A program made the position numbers and the translations under genes. This document shows positions 37,968 to 47,982 of a stretch of 64,000 nt of DNA, one piece after another; the first letter of the stretch is position 1, and each line of letters begins with the position of its first letter. The DNA comes from Prochlorococcus sp. AG-402-N10 (GTDB lineage Bacteria > Cyanobacteriota > Cyanobacteriia > PCC-6307 > Cyanobiaceae): contig QCIU01000001.1 of assembly GCA_003216465.1 (NCBI GenBank), forward strand, positions 62,001 through 126,000. The letters run 5' to 3'. The notes beneath the pieces were generated by a model. It made no database searches. It had not been told where the DNA came from and saw only the letters and a list, made by a program, of their open reading frames with translations.

Positions 37968-38423
37968 TTATATCTCACGTACTAATAAATTTTGAGAAGA
38001 GACTTCTTTGAAATCAATTTGTGAATAAAACAATTTTTTGCTCGTTGTCATTAAATATATTTTTTTGGTACTCTTTATTTTTTTTGATTCTAAAAGATTT
38101 TTTACAATCATTTTTCCGTATCCTTTTCCTTGATGATTCTGATCAATCACTATATCCCATAAAACGCCTCTATAAATACCATCTGATAAGGCTCTTCCAA
38201 AACCAACTGGGTTATTGCCAGACCAGATACTAATAACAACATCGCTATTAGCAAGACATTTTCTAAGATCACTGGTTTTTCTATCCTTAGCCCAAAATGC
38301 ATTGCGATGTAAAAATTGCTGAAGTTTAAATAATCCTTTAGTGGGTTTAAAATTAGGACCTAATCCAAATAATCTTAATCCAATAGCACCTTTTGAATGT
38401 TTAACTAAAAATACTTGTTTCAT
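37968..38423 (-). CDS. GNAT-family acetyltransferase
   Basis: 151 residues. The acetyl-CoA-binding motif A is DIVIDQNHQGKGYGKMIVKN (about 90-109, with the QxxGxG loop), and the preceding strands NNPVGFGRALSDGIYRGVLW and the C-terminal IYLMTTSKKLFYSQIDFKEV complete the fold. The substrate is unknown; a similar cyanobacterial protein set acts on amines or protein N-termini, but nothing in this sequence decides. Directly opposed to the GtrA-like gene, with secA divergent 178 bp away. Confidence 0.85.
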   Translation of the reverse strand: MKQVFLVKHSKGAIGLRLFGLGPNFKPTKGLFKLQQFLHRNAFWAKDRKTSDLRKCLANSDVVISIWSGNNPVGFGRALSDGIYRGVLWDIVIDQNHQGKGYGKMIVKNLLESKKIKSTKKIYLMTTSKKLFYSQIDFKEVSSQNLLVREI

Positions 38424-38557
38424 TATTTTTGAAATTTTACCATTTTGAGAAAAATTTAATAATCTATTGTATAAATTTAATTTGTATTACTTAATCTATA
38501 CTTTTTAAAATAATAAAGAGATATAGGATTTACCCATTTAGTTGTAACGCACTATTT

Positions 38558-38563
38558 TATAAT
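38558..38563 (+). promoter_or_regulatory. Putative -10 box of secA
   Basis: TATAAT at 38558-38563, in the 178-bp gap between the GNAT gene and secA. The predicted start of transcription near 38570 leaves a leader of about 30 nt that includes the Shine-Dalgarno AGAGGA at 38587-38592, 9 nt before the ATG. No clear -35 hexamer is visible at the canonical spacing. Confidence 0.5.
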
Positions 38564-38601
38564 GATTGTAATAGGATTAATTTTTTAGAGGAAAAACAAT
38601 T

Positions 38602-41433
38602 ATGCTAAAACTTTTGTTAGGAGATCCGAATACACGAAAGTTAAAGCGCTATCAACCAATAGTTGAAGAAATAAACTTACTAGAAGAAGAAGTATCTATA
38701 TTAACCGATGATCAATTACGAAAAGAGACACAAAATCTTAAATCAAATGTTTCATCGGAATTAAATATAAAAAAACAAAAAGAATTATTAGAAGAAATAT
38801 TACCAAAAGCTTTTGCAATTGTTCGAGAAGCAAGTAAAAGAGTTTTAGAAATGCGTCATTTTGATGTTCAATTAATTGGTGGGATGGTTCTACATGAGGG
38901 GCAAATTGCCGAGATGAAAACTGGAGAAGGTAAAACTCTTGTTGCAACTCTTCCTTGCTATCTCAATGCGTTAACTGGCAAAGGTGTACACGTTGTTACC
39001 GTAAATGATTACTTGGCTCGAAGAGATGCTGAGTGGATGGGACAAGTGCATCGATTTTTAGGATTATCAGTTGGTTTAATACAGCAAGATATGAGTCCCT
39101 CTGAAAGAAAAAAAAATTACGAATGTGATATAACATATGCCACTAACTCTGAACTGGGATTTGATTATCTAAGGGATAATATGGCTACTGATATTGAAGA
39201 AGTCGTTCAAAGGAAATTTAATTATTGTGTTATTGATGAAGTTGATTCTATTCTAATCGATGAAGCTAGAACGCCTTTAATAATATCTGGTCAGATTGAG
39301 AGGCCACAAGAAAAATATCAAAAAGCTGCCGAATTATCACTTTCTCTTATCAAGGCAAAGGAATTGAGTAAGGATGGAGTTGACCCGGAGGGAGATTATG
39401 AAGTTGATGAAAAACAACGCAGCTGTATATTGACTGATCAAGGATTTGCTAAATGTGAAGAGTATTTAAAAGTTGATGATTTATATAATCCTAAAGACCC
39501 ATGGGCTCATTACATTACCAATGCTTTAAAAGCTAAAGAATTATTTGTAAAAGATGTCAATTACATAATTAAAAAAGATGAAGCAGTAATAGTAGATGAA
39601 TTTACAGGAAGAGTAATGCCAGGAAGAAGATGGAGCGATGGGCAACATCAGGCTATTGAAGCAAAGGAAGGTCTTGAAATCCAGCCCGAAACCCAGACAT
39701 TAGCTTCTATCACTTATCAGAATTTTTTCCTTTTATATCCTGGTTTGGCAGGTATGACTGGTACTGCTAAGACTGAAGAAGTTGAATTTGAAAAAACTTA
39801 TAAATTAGAATCAACAGTAGTTCCAACAAATCAAATTAGGAAGAGACAAGACTGGTCAGATCAAGTTTTTAAAACAGAACTAGGAAAATGGAAAGCTGTC
39901 GCTAATGAAACAGCAGAGATCCATAGGAAAGGAAGACCTGTTTTAGTTGGCACTACAAGTGTTGAAAAGAGTGAATTATTAAGTTCTCTATTGTTTGAAC
40001 AGCAAATTCCACATAATTTATTAAATGCAAAACCAGAAAATGTTGAACGTGAGGCAGAAATCGTCGCTCAGGCGGGAAGATCGGGTGCTGTAACTATCGC
40101 AACTAATATGGCTGGAAGAGGTACTGATATTATTCTGGGAGGAAATAGTGACTATATGGCAAGACTTAAATTAAAAGAGATTTTAATCCCATTACTTGTT
40201 AAGCCAGATAATGAGCATAAGCCACCAATACCTCCACAAAGGAGTTCCAAGTCTGGAGGTGGTTTTTCTTCAAAAGTCGATTTACACTCTAAAAAAAATA
40301 CTAACACTGGTGTTTTAAGCCTTTTCCCATGTCAGTTAGGTGAGGATATTACAAGAAAATTATCAGATTTATCAAATCTACTTGTAAAAGATTGGGGAGA
40401 TAAAACCCTAACAGTTCTTGAATTGGAGGATAAAATTGCAACTGCAGCTGAAAAAGCGCCAACTGAGGATAAACTTATACAATTATTGAGAGATTCTTTA
40501 TCAGATGTAAAAAAAGAATATGAAAGTGTTTTGATTCAAGAAGAAGAAAATGTTAGACAGGCAGGAGGTTTACACGTTATTGGAACTGAACGACATGAGT
40601 CAAGAAGAGTTGATAATCAATTAAGAGGAAGAGCAGGTAGACAAGGGGATCTAGGGAGTACTAGATTCTTTTTGTCTCTAGAAGATAATTTGTTAAGGAT
40701 ATTTGGAGGTGATAGAGTAGCAAACTTAATGAATGCATTTAGGGTAGATGAAGATATGCCAATTGAGTCAGGAATGCTTACAAGATCTCTAGAAAGTGCT
40801 CAAAAGAAGGTAGAAACTTATTATTACGACATTAGAAAACAAGTATTTGAATATGATGAGGTAATGAATAATCAAAGAAAAGCTGTTTATAGTGAGCGTC
40901 TAAGAGTTTTAAAAGGGATTGATTTAAAAAAACAAGTCATAGGATATGGAGAAAGGACAATGGAAGAAATTGTAGAAGCTTATATTAATCCTGATTTACC
41001 CCCAGAAGAATGGGATATTGATCAATTGATTTCTAAAGTAAAAGAGTTTATTTATTTATTAAATGATCTAAAAACAACTGATGTAAGTTTATTATCTGTT
41101 GAAGAATTAAAAAATTATCTTCAAGAGCAATTACGCAATGCATATGATTTGAAGGAAGCTCAAATAGATCAATTTCGTCCGGGTTTAATGCGGGAGGCTG
41201 AAAGGTTTTTTATTCTTCAACAAATTGATAATCTGTGGAGAGAACATCTTCAATCGATGGATTCTTTAAGAGAATCAGTAGGTTTAAGAGGTTATGGTCA
41301 AAAGGACCCTCTAATTGAATATAAAAACGAAGGGTATGATATGTTCCTTGAAATGATGACTAATATGAGAAGGAATGTTATTTATTCAATGTTTATGTTT
41401 CAACCTAAAAGTGAAAAGGAGAGTAAAACTTAG
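38602..41433 (+). CDS. secA: Preprotein translocase ATPase SecA
   Basis: 943 residues. The N-terminal motor has [20 protein letters not shown] (Walker A region at about 94-113), [13 protein letters not shown], and [20 protein letters not shown]. The second half has [14 protein letters not shown] and [11 protein letters not shown], and the helical scaffold and wing ([20 protein letters not shown]) are intact. The zinc-binding CxCxSGxxxxxHC tail of many bacterial SecA proteins is absent; the protein ends in a short charged tip, as is usual in cyanobacteria and plastids. It powers Sec-dependent export across plasma and thylakoid membranes. The stop is 7 bp from the cysE stop. Confidence 0.98.
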   Translation: MLKLLLGDPNTRKLKRYQPIVEEINLLEEEVSILTDDQLRKETQNLKSNVSSELNIKKQKELLEEILPKAFAIVREASKRVLEMRHFDVQLIGGMVLHEGQIAEMKTGEGKTLVATLPCYLNALTGKGVHVVTVNDYLARRDAEWMGQVHRFLGLSVGLIQQDMSPSERKKNYECDITYATNSELGFDYLRDNMATDIEEVVQRKFNYCVIDEVDSILIDEARTPLIISGQIERPQEKYQKAAELSLSLIKAKELSKDGVDPEGDYEVDEKQRSCILTDQGFAKCEEYLKVDDLYNPKDPWAHYITNALKAKELFVKDVNYIIKKDEAVIVDEFTGRVMPGRRWSDGQHQAIEAKEGLEIQPETQTLASITYQNFFLLYPGLAGMTGTAKTEEVEFEKTYKLESTVVPTNQIRKRQDWSDQVFKTELGKWKAVANETAEIHRKGRPVLVGTTSVEKSELLSSLLFEQQIPHNLLNAKPENVEREAEIVAQAGRSGAVTIATNMAGRGTDIILGGNSDYMARLKLKEILIPLLVKPDNEHKPPIPPQRSSKSGGGFSSKVDLHSKKNTNTGVLSLFPCQLGEDITRKLSDLSNLLVKDWGDKTLTVLELEDKIATAAEKAPTEDKLIQLLRDSLSDVKKEYESVLIQEEENVRQAGGLHVIGTERHESRRVDNQLRGRAGRQGDLGSTRFFLSLEDNLLRIFGGDRVANLMNAFRVDEDMPIESGMLTRSLESAQKKVETYYYDIRKQVFEYDEVMNNQRKAVYSERLRVLKGIDLKKQVIGYGERTMEEIVEAYINPDLPPEEWDIDQLISKVKEFIYLLNDLKTTDVSLLSVEELKNYLQEQLRNAYDLKEAQIDQFRPGLMREAERFFILQQIDNLWREHLQSMDSLRESVGLRGYGQKDPLIEYKNEGYDMFLEMMTNMRRNVIYSMFMFQPKSEKESKT

Positions 41434-41440
41434 TCTAACT

Positions 41441-42175
41441 TTAATTATCTCCAAGGAATTCAATTATTTCTTTATCTTTTAGATTTTGAGCATCACCAAT
41501 ATTAGAAATTTCAATAGATTCTGACTTGGCTAAACATTGGATTGTTTTTTGTAATTTAAGAATTTGATTCTCAAGGTGGTCTATTCTGTCCATTAGATTT
41601 TTAATAACATTAGCTTCAGCATCTGGTAAGGCAGAGTGTGCTAAAGGATTAACTTTTACACCACTTTGATGAACGACTCTCCCAGGAACTCCAACTACAG
41701 TACTATTTTCATCAACATTACGAACAACAACAGAACCTGCTCCAATACGTGTATTTTGACCAACTATTATTGACCCAAGAACTTTTGCACCTGCTCCCAC
41801 CACAACGTTTTCTCTTAATGTTGGATGTCTTTTACCGTGACTCTTGCCAGTTCCACCTAGTGTTACGCCTTGGTAAAGTAAGCAATTATTTCCAATTTCT
41901 GCTGTTTCACCAATTACAACTCCCATGCCATGATCAATAAAAACTTTTTTACCAATTTTGGCACCAGGATGAATTTCTATTCCCGTGAAGAATCTATTTA
42001 CATGACTTAATAATCTTGGAATCAAAGGTAAATTTAATTGCCATAATTTGTGGCTTAATCTATGTATAACAATTGATTGAAATCCAGGATAGCAAAGAAA
42101 AATTTCTAATATACCTCTTGCGGCAGGATCTCTCTCTCTGATTATCTCAATATCTGATCTAAAAGTTCTAAACAT
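41441..42175 (-). CDS. cysE: Serine O-acetyltransferase
   Basis: 244 residues. The start MFRTFRSDIEIIRERDPAARG and LFP-like helices precede a left-handed beta-helix built from hexapeptide repeats (IHPGAKIGKKVFIDHG, VVIGETAEIGNNCLLYQG, VTLGGTGKSHGKRHPT), which hold the acetyl-CoA and serine sites including the DHG and H residues. It makes O-acetylserine for cysteine synthesis. The C-terminal ~45 residues are a coiled-coil-like extension. It starts 6 bp after the stop of the GntR-type gene upstream, so the two are probably one operon. Confidence 0.96.
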   Translation of the reverse strand: MFRTFRSDIEIIRERDPAARGILEIFLCYPGFQSIVIHRLSHKLWQLNLPLIPRLLSHVNRFFTGIEIHPGAKIGKKVFIDHGMGVVIGETAEIGNNCLLYQGVTLGGTGKSHGKRHPTLRENVVVGAGAKVLGSIIVGQNTRIGAGSVVVRNVDENSTVVGVPGRVVHQSGVKVNPLAHSALPDAEANVIKNLMDRIDHLENQILKLQKTIQCLAKSESIEISNIGDAQNLKDKEIIEFLGDN

Positions 42176-42181
42176 AATGAT

Positions 42182-43168
42182 TTAATTGATTTCTCCTATT
42201 TCTATTTTTAATTGATTTATTGTATCGATACTCAAATAATTTTTTGCACATACGATTTGTGGGGCTCTTATTAATTGCGAGCGGTTCTTTATTACTGCAT
42301 TTTCTACTACGGATAAGCTAGGTCCATCGCATACTATATGATTTGAGGCTTTTAAAAGCGCTAATAATCTACTACTGTTATCAGAAATTGCATTCATAAG
42401 AATAATTTCACTCCCTCTCATGCTGTGAATGATAATTTCTGCCGCTCTTAGTAAACCAGGACTTATACTAACAATACCTACACAACTGCCAGGTTTTAAT
42501 TCTTTGATAATTTTTAATTCTTTTTGAAAGTCGCTCAAATCAACTGCAATTGCTCTAACACTATATTTTTTTGCTAATTTTTCTAAGGGTTGCAAAAAAT
42601 ATCTACTTGTGACAATTGTGCCACTATTTGAGTTGCAAAGTACTTTTTCTAATTCTTCCATAGGTACTACTTCAACTGGGACATTGATTTTTGGAGCTAG
42701 GTCTTCTGCAATTAACATTGAAGCACCTATGTCTTCCCTAGGAGTGCTAACTAATATTTTTGCACCACATTTTATGCGCCAATCAATTTCATTTGTCAAA
42801 AAATTTCTTGTTTCTTGAAGAGTACATCCAAGTTTTATTAATTTATCAACTGCTTTTCTTGCTTCTTGATCAGGAAGGTTATTAATATTATTTTTTGGAT
42901 TTAAAGAGTTTTTGAAATCCTTTTCTTTAAGATTGTCACGTACATAAATACCTGATCCTGCGATTGCTTCAACAACTCCATCATTTTCTAGTTGCCTATA
43001 GACTTTGCTAATAGTATTTCGATGAAGTCCAGTTTGCATTGCTAGTTGTCTTGTACTAGGTAATCGATGCCCTGGCGGATAATATCTGGCAGCAATTGCG
43101 AAGCAAATCTGGTTATATAATTGAGTAGATGCTGGGATATCAATTTCTTGTTGTATATGGAATCTCAC
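42182..43168 (-). CDS. GntR-family transcriptional regulator with unassigned C-terminal domain
   Basis: 328 residues. The N-terminal winged helix is clear: QLYNQICFAIAARYYPPGHR, LPSTRQLAMQTGLHRNTISK and VYRQLENDGVVEAIAGSGIY (about 16-76). A linker (about 80-105) leads to a ~215-residue domain that is neither an aminotransferase (MocR) nor an obvious UTRA or FCD domain; its pattern (KILVSTPREDIGASMLIAEDLAP, IVTSRYFLQPLEKLAKKYSV) recalls a two-lobed ligand-binding fold. It lies just upstream of cysE, so it may sense a sulfur or amino-acid metabolite, by inference only. Confidence 0.85.
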   Translation of the reverse strand: MRFHIQQEIDIPASTQLYNQICFAIAARYYPPGHRLPSTRQLAMQTGLHRNTISKVYRQLENDGVVEAIAGSGIYVRDNLKEKDFKNSLNPKNNINNLPDQEARKAVDKLIKLGCTLQETRNFLTNEIDWRIKCGAKILVSTPREDIGASMLIAEDLAPKINVPVEVVPMEELEKVLCNSNSGTIVTSRYFLQPLEKLAKKYSVRAIAVDLSDFQKELKIIKELKPGSCVGIVSISPGLLRAAEIIIHSMRGSEIILMNAISDNSSRLLALLKASNHIVCDGPSLSVVENAVIKNRSQLIRAPQIVCAKNYLSIDTINQLKIEIGEIN

Positions 43169-43266
43169 TTTTGAAAAACCCTAATTAGTTTATGATAAGT
43201 AATCTAGTGACACTTTAACATCCGTCATAATATTTGGACAAAATTCTTATTGTTAATTTGATTTTT

Positions 43267-43839
43267 TTAATCTTCTTCTTTCTTAATTAAGGGAGTTTTT
43301 CTTGGACTAAGAAACATAATCATGTTTCTACCTTCTCTTTTTGGCTTTTGCTGGACTTCTGACTGCTCTTCTAGATCATTTGCCATTTTCAAAAGAAGTG
43401 TTTCTGCTAAATTTGAGTGCTGAATTTCTCTACCTCTAAAAATGACTGTACATTTAACCTTGTCACCTGATTTTAAAAATCTAACAGCTTGGCCTATTCT
43501 TACGTCATAATCATGCTTATCTATTTTGTATCTCATTTTTACTTCTTTGACTTCAGTTTGGTGAGATTTTTTTCTAGCTTCTTTAGCTTTCTTTTCTTGT
43601 TCAAATTTATATTTCCCATAATCCATAATCCTACATACAGGAGGTTTAGCTTTCTCGCTTACTAAGACTAGGTCAAGTTCTCTTTGTGTAGCAATTTCTA
43701 ATGCTTTTATTCTGTCAATAACTCCTAGCTGCTTTCCATCTGAATCAACTACTCTTAATTGAGGGTATTTTATCCTGTCATTAATATTTGGGAGCTCTCT
43801 AACAGGAGCGCGGCGATCAAAGCGTGGGCGTGGTGGCAT
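43267..43839 (-). CDS. infC: Translation initiation factor IF-3
   Basis: 190 residues. The N-terminal domain [20 protein letters not shown] with [19 protein letters not shown], the linker [20 protein letters not shown], and the C-terminal domain [19 protein letters not shown] are diagnostic. IF-3 binds the 30S subunit and monitors start-codon selection, relevant to the many GTG and TTG starts in this window. It starts with ATG here (43839), not the rare AUU of E. coli. It is separate from the rpmI-rplT pair. Confidence 0.98.
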   Translation of the reverse strand: MPPRPRFDRRAPVRELPNINDRIKYPQLRVVDSDGKQLGVIDRIKALEIATQRELDLVLVSEKAKPPVCRIMDYGKYKFEQEKKAKEARKKSHQTEVKEVKMRYKIDKHDYDVRIGQAVRFLKSGDKVKCTVIFRGREIQHSNLAETLLLKMANDLEEQSEVQQKPKREGRNMIMFLSPRKTPLIKKEED

Positions 43840-43890
43840 TCAGTTTCTTTAAATAATTGTTTTGATGATGAACAAGATCTATAACTAAAG

Positions 43891-44790
43891 TTAGCTTAAA
43901 GCAGACTCTATATTGATTATTGCATCTTTTAGCAGGTTTTTGTTATTAAGCCATATTGGATTGTTCTTATTACGAAACCATGTCTTTTGTCTTTTAGCAA
44001 ATTGTGTTGTCTTTTTTGTTGTTAATTCAATAGCTTTATCAATTTTTAAATTTTCACTTAACACATCTTTAGCCTCTTTATATCCAATAGTTTTTAGCAA
44101 AGGTAAATCAAATCCATATTTATTAATAATGTTTTTAGTTTCCTCAACAATACCAAATTCAAACATATTTTTTGTTCTTTTTGAAATCCTTTCTCTTAAG
44201 TCTTCTCTATCTAATCCTAATTCTAATATTCTCCATGGGGGGGGATTTTGAAATCTCTGTGATGACAGTGGTTTTCCTGTTACATAAAAAACTTCTAAAG
44301 CTCTTATAGTTCTTACTTGATCAGCATAATTAATTTTTTTTGTTGAGATAGGATCACAAATTTTTAGTAGATTCCAACATTGTTCTTGCCCTAATTTGTC
44401 TAGTTGATTTCTAAGATTACGCTGTGGTGGTACATCTGGTAAAAAGAAGCCATTTATTATTGAATTCATATACAATCCACTTCCGCCAACTAGGAATGGG
44501 ATCAGTTTCTTTTGTATTTCATTATTAATAGAATCTTTAGCAATTTGTTGAAATTTTCTGGCATTAATTTGATTAGAGGGTTCTGCTATATCAATTAAAA
44601 AATGTTTAATCTGTGCTTGTTGTTGTTTTGTTGGCTTTGCTGTACCAATGTCCATAGACCTATAAATTTGCCTTGAATCAATATTATGTATATTGAAATT
44701 AAAATATTTGGCAATCTCTATCGCTAGTTCCGTTTTGCCACTTGCGGTGGGCCCAATTAAAACTATTACTAATGGTTTTGATAAAAACAT
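43891..44790 (-). CDS. miaA: tRNA dimethylallyltransferase
   Basis: 299 residues, normal MiaA length. The P-loop [15 protein letters not shown] is at 13-27; [36 protein letters not shown] and [22 protein letters not shown] are signatures, as is [10 protein letters not shown] near the C-terminus (present here as [10 protein letters not shown]). It prenylates A37 in tRNAs that read U-starting codons. It is 51 bp upstream of infC on the same strand and divergent from gyrB. Confidence 0.97.
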   Translation of the reverse strand: MFLSKPLVIVLIGPTASGKTELAIEIAKYFNFNIHNIDSRQIYRSMDIGTAKPTKQQQAQIKHFLIDIAEPSNQINARKFQQIAKDSINNEIQKKLIPFLVGGSGLYMNSIINGFFLPDVPPQRNLRNQLDKLGQEQCWNLLKICDPISTKKINYADQVRTIRALEVFYVTGKPLSSQRFQNPPPWRILELGLDREDLRERISKRTKNMFEFGIVEETKNIINKYGFDLPLLKTIGYKEAKDVLSENLKIDKAIELTTKKTTQFAKRQKTWFRNKNNPIWLNNKNLLKDAIINIESALS

Positions 44791-44888
44791 AATTGATTTT
44801 TTTGAGAAAATATTTTATCCATATGATTAAAGTGGTTAAATTTTGCATTTACTTAAAGCCTTTATCTAATACCGATGGTAAATTTAAT

Positions 44889-44919
44889 AAAAGGCCTTTT
44901 AAAAATAACATTTTAAAAG
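44889..44919. promoter_or_regulatory. Overlapping palindromes upstream of gyrB
   Basis: AAAAGGCCTTTT (44889-44900) is a perfect 12-bp palindrome. Overlapping it, CTTTTAAAA (44896-44904) and TTTTAAAAG (44911-44919) are perfect 9-bp inverted repeats with a 6-bp spacer. Both lie 27-57 bp upstream of the gyrB ATG, near where a promoter or operator would lie. gyrB expression is sensitive to supercoiling in other bacteria, so a cruciform-prone element is possible. Confidence 0.4.
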
Positions 44920-44945
44920 TTTTAGTTTTTTATTTTTTATATTAA

Positions 44946-46913
44946 ATGAGTGAGGAAAAAAGATCTAATAAAATCTCAAATGAGTATGGTGCAGAGCAGA
45001 TTCAGGTTTTAGAGGGATTAGAACCTGTTCGTAAACGACCAGGAATGTATATTGGCTCCACTGGTCCAAGAGGTCTTCATCATTTAGTTTATGAAGTCGT
45101 AGATAATTCTGTAGATGAAGCTCTTGCTGGTCATTGTGATCATATAGAGATAATTCTCAAAGAAGATGGATCAGCTTTGATTTCAGATAATGGAAGAGGT
45201 ATACCTACAGATATCCATCCAAGAACAGGTAAGAGTGCTCTTGAAACAGTTCTTACTGTTCTTCATGCGGGTGGTAAATTTGGAAGTGGCGGATATAAAG
45301 TTTCTGGTGGTTTACATGGTGTTGGAATATCTGTTGTAAATGCTTTAAGTGAATGGGTTAATGTTAGTGTATTCAGAAATGGTAGAGAGTTTAATCAAAG
45401 ATTTGAGAAAGGAATTGCAATAGGTGAATTAAAATCTCATAAACAGCAAAATAAACCACTTAAGAAAGGAACTACAATTTGTTTTAAACCAGATCCAACC
45501 ATATTTACTGATGGGATTGAATTTGATTATTCTTTGTTGTCATCAAGATTGAGAGAACTAGCTTATTTGAATGGCGGGGTTAAAATTATATTTAGAGATG
45601 AGAGATGTAAATTAAAAGATGATTCTTTTAAAGAAGAGGTTTATTTATATCATGGTGGAATTAAAGAATATGTTCAATATATAAATCAAGAAAAAGAATC
45701 TATTCATTCAGAGATAATTTATGTCGATTCCCAAAAAGATAATGTTTATGTAGAAGCAGCTTTACAATGGTGTTCAGATGTTTATTCAGACAATATTTTA
45801 GGTTTTGCTAACAATATCAGAACGATTGATGGAGGTACACATATAGAGGGTTTAAAAACAGTTTTAACCAGAACATTTAACGCAATTGCAAAAAAAAGAG
45901 GAAAGAGAAAAGATGTAGATAAAAATTTATCAGGAGAAAATATTAGAGAAGGTTTAACGGTAGTTTTATCTGTCAAAGTTCCTGAACCAGAGTTTGAAGG
46001 TCAAACAAAAACAAAATTAGGAAATACTGAAGTAAGAGGAATTGTGGATTCGCTTATAGGAGAATCACTAATAAAATACATGGAATTTAATCCTAGTGTG
46101 TTTGATTTAATTTTAGAAAAAGCAATTCAATCTTTTAATGCAGCCGAAGCAGCTAAAAGAGCAAGAGATTTAGTAAGAAGAAAAAGTGTTCTTGAAAGTT
46201 CAACTTTGCCTGGTAAATTGGCAGATTGTAGTTCTAGAGACCCTTCTGGTTCGGAAATTTATATTGTTGAAGGGGATTCTGCGGGGGGTTCTGCTAAACA
46301 GGGAAGAGATAGAAAATTTCAAGCGATCTTACCTTTGAGAGGAAAAATATTAAATATTGAAAAAACAGATGATACTAAAATATACAAAAATACTGAAATT
46401 CAATCACTTATAACTGCTTTAGGATTAGGTATTAAAGGTGAAGAATTTGATGTTAATTCTCTTAGGTATCATCGTGTCGTAATTATGACTGATGCTGATG
46501 TCGATGGAGCTCATATTAGAACTTTATTATTAACATTCTTTTACAGATATCAAAGAGAGCTTGTTGAAAAAGGTTTTATATATATTGCTTGTCCTCCATT
46601 ATATAAAGTTGAAAGAGGAAAAAATCATAAATATTGTTATAACGAAAGTCAACTAAAGCATACTATTGAAGAATTTGGAGAAAAAGCAAATTATAATATT
46701 CAAAGATTTAAGGGATTAGGTGAAATGATGCCTAAACAATTATGGGATACAACAATGAATCCACAAACAAGGATGATGAAGAAAGTTGAAATTGAAGATG
46801 CTCTTCAAGCAGATCGAATATTCAATATTTTAATGGGTGATAAAGTGGCGCCAAGAAGAGAATTTATTGAAACTCATAGCGCTAATTTAGATATGGCTAC
46901 ATTAGATATATGA
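44946..46913 (+). CDS. gyrB: DNA gyrase subunit B
   Basis: 655 residues. The GHKL ATPase domain has VLEGLEPVRKRPGMYIGSTG, DNSVDEALAGHC and SDNGRGIPTDIHP, and the ATP-lid GGLHGVGISVVNAL. The TOPRIM domain has IVEGDSAGGSAKQGRDR and IMTDADVDGAHIRTLLLTFFYR, with PLRGKILN nearby. The C-terminal QRFKGLGEMMPKQLW completes the subunit. It supplies ATPase and TOPRIM metal sites for negative supercoiling with GyrA. The next gene overlaps its stop by 4 bp (ATGA). Confidence 0.98.
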   Translation: MSEEKRSNKISNEYGAEQIQVLEGLEPVRKRPGMYIGSTGPRGLHHLVYEVVDNSVDEALAGHCDHIEIILKEDGSALISDNGRGIPTDIHPRTGKSALETVLTVLHAGGKFGSGGYKVSGGLHGVGISVVNALSEWVNVSVFRNGREFNQRFEKGIAIGELKSHKQQNKPLKKGTTICFKPDPTIFTDGIEFDYSLLSSRLRELAYLNGGVKIIFRDERCKLKDDSFKEEVYLYHGGIKEYVQYINQEKESIHSEIIYVDSQKDNVYVEAALQWCSDVYSDNILGFANNIRTIDGGTHIEGLKTVLTRTFNAIAKKRGKRKDVDKNLSGENIREGLTVVLSVKVPEPEFEGQTKTKLGNTEVRGIVDSLIGESLIKYMEFNPSVFDLILEKAIQSFNAAEAAKRARDLVRRKSVLESSTLPGKLADCSSRDPSGSEIYIVEGDSAGGSAKQGRDRKFQAILPLRGKILNIEKTDDTKIYKNTEIQSLITALGLGIKGEEFDVNSLRYHRVVIMTDADVDGAHIRTLLLTFFYRYQRELVEKGFIYIACPPLYKVERGKNHKYCYNESQLKHTIEEFGEKANYNIQRFKGLGEMMPKQLWDTTMNPQTRMMKKVEIEDALQADRIFNILMGDKVAPRREFIETHSANLDMATLDI

Positions 46914-47239
46914 TTAATAACTTTATAAAAAATATCTGTTTAATAGGTTTTGCACTAATCGGACCAATAACTTTACCCGCTGGAGGAATACAAAAGGAAT
47001 TGATAGATTACAAAGTTCTAAATACTTCAAAAGAGATAATTTTAAATACAAATTGTCCACTATATACTTTTCCCAATACTAACGCTAAACAACTAATCGT
47101 TCTTCACTCTGGTTCCTCATTATCAATATTGCGTAAATGGTTAGTAAATGAAAAAGATATTTGGGTAAGAGTAGAGTTAGTTACAAATAAATTTTTTGAC
47201 AGTCCTAACAAAACTACAAGGGGTTGGATTGAAATGTAG
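46910..47239 (+). CDS. Small exported SH3-like protein
   Basis: 109 residues. A hydrophobic signal segment (about residues 7-24, ICLIGFALIGPITLPAGG) is followed by a short bacterial SH3-type domain: NCPLYTFPNTNAKQLIVLHS, GSSLSILRKWLVN, IWVRVEL and the closing GWIEM, the pattern of SH3_3 domains in periplasmic proteins. The function is unknown; such domains commonly bind peptidoglycan or metal-site peptides. It overlaps gyrB by 4 bp and is followed 3 bp later by crcB, so it is translationally linked to them. Confidence 0.72.
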   Translation: MINNFIKNICLIGFALIGPITLPAGGIQKELIDYKVLNTSKEIILNTNCPLYTFPNTNAKQLIVLHSGSSLSILRKWLVNEKDIWVRVELVTNKFFDSPNKTTRGWIEM

Positions 47240-47242
47240 ATT

Positions 47243-47614
47243 TTGGAGTTAGAGGCAATTATTTATACTCTTATAGGAAGTACTCTAGGATTAATATTAA
47301 GGTTTTTTATACAAAATACTCTTAGAAAAAATATAGGATTTTATCTTACTAATATTTCTGTAGTTAACATTTTAGCTTCGTTCATATTAGGAATATTAGT
47401 AGCATTAAATCCCATTAATACAAATTTATTATTTTTGGTTTACATAGGCTTTTTAGGATCTTTTAGTACATTCTCATCGTTTATATATCAATTATTCAAG
47501 TTTATGCAAAGTAGAAAATATTTGCTCTTAATATTCCATTATATTCAAGTATTAATTTTTTCATTCTTATTTTTTTTCGCGGGTCAGTTTATTATTTTCT
47601 CCCTTAAGAATTGA
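47243..47614 (+). CDS. crcB: Fluoride ion channel CrcB subunit (first of two)
   Basis: 123 residues, TTG start. Four membrane helices (about 5-20, 33-55, 63-85 and 95-120). The CrcB/Fluc signatures are GSTLGLILRFFIQ near the N-terminus, VVNILASFILGIL in helix 2, and GFLGSFSTFSSF in helix 3 (family GFxGxxTTFSTF), which carries the fluoride-lining residues. Fluc channels are dual-topology dimers that export fluoride. Its stop overlaps the start of the second crcB gene (TTGA), so the two are coupled. Confidence 0.9.
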   Translation: MELEAIIYTLIGSTLGLILRFFIQNTLRKNIGFYLTNISVVNILASFILGILVALNPINTNLLFLVYIGFLGSFSTFSSFIYQLFKFMQSRKYLLLIFHYIQVLIFSFLFFFAGQFIIFSLKN

Positions 47615-47940
47615 CTAAAAATAACTTTATAATAATTCTTATATCTGCTTATCTAGCAACCTTTTTAAGATTTTATATTGATAATAATTTCCTTGTATCA
47701 ATATTAGGTTCATTTTTTTATGGATTTGTTATTGCAAGATCTATTAGTCATTCAAAAAAAGAAATTTTATTATATGGTTTTTGTTCTTGTTTTACGTCAT
47801 ATAGTGGTTTTATTTTTCTTTTGTATGAAATTTTTAAAGATGGTTACTTTCTGAAATTATTTGTTTATTTAAATTTAATAATTATTTTTAATTTGATAAT
47901 CATGTATCTTGGTTTTTTAATTAGTAGAAAAACTACTTAA
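47611..47940 (+). CDS. CrcB-like fluoride channel subunit (second, divergent)
   Basis: 109 residues, TTG start at 47611, coupled to the gene before it. It is a four-helix protein with the remnants of CrcB signatures: ISAYLATFLRFYI and GSFFYGFVIARS, and GFCSCFTSYSGF in place of GFxGxxTTFSTF. One phenylalanine of the TFS motif is replaced by tyrosine, and the N-terminal glycine pattern is reduced. Paired crcB genes occur in Gram-positive bacteria as heterodimers with one antiparallel subunit each; here too the pair may form a heterodimer. Its relation to CrcB is by pattern. Confidence 0.75.
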   Translation: MTKNNFIIILISAYLATFLRFYIDNNFLVSILGSFFYGFVIARSISHSKKEILLYGFCSCFTSYSGFIFLLYEIFKDGYFLKLFVYLNLIIIFNLIIMYLGFLISRKTT

Positions 47941-47982
47941 TTTTTATATAATGGTTTTGTTACTTTGATTAAGAGCAATATC

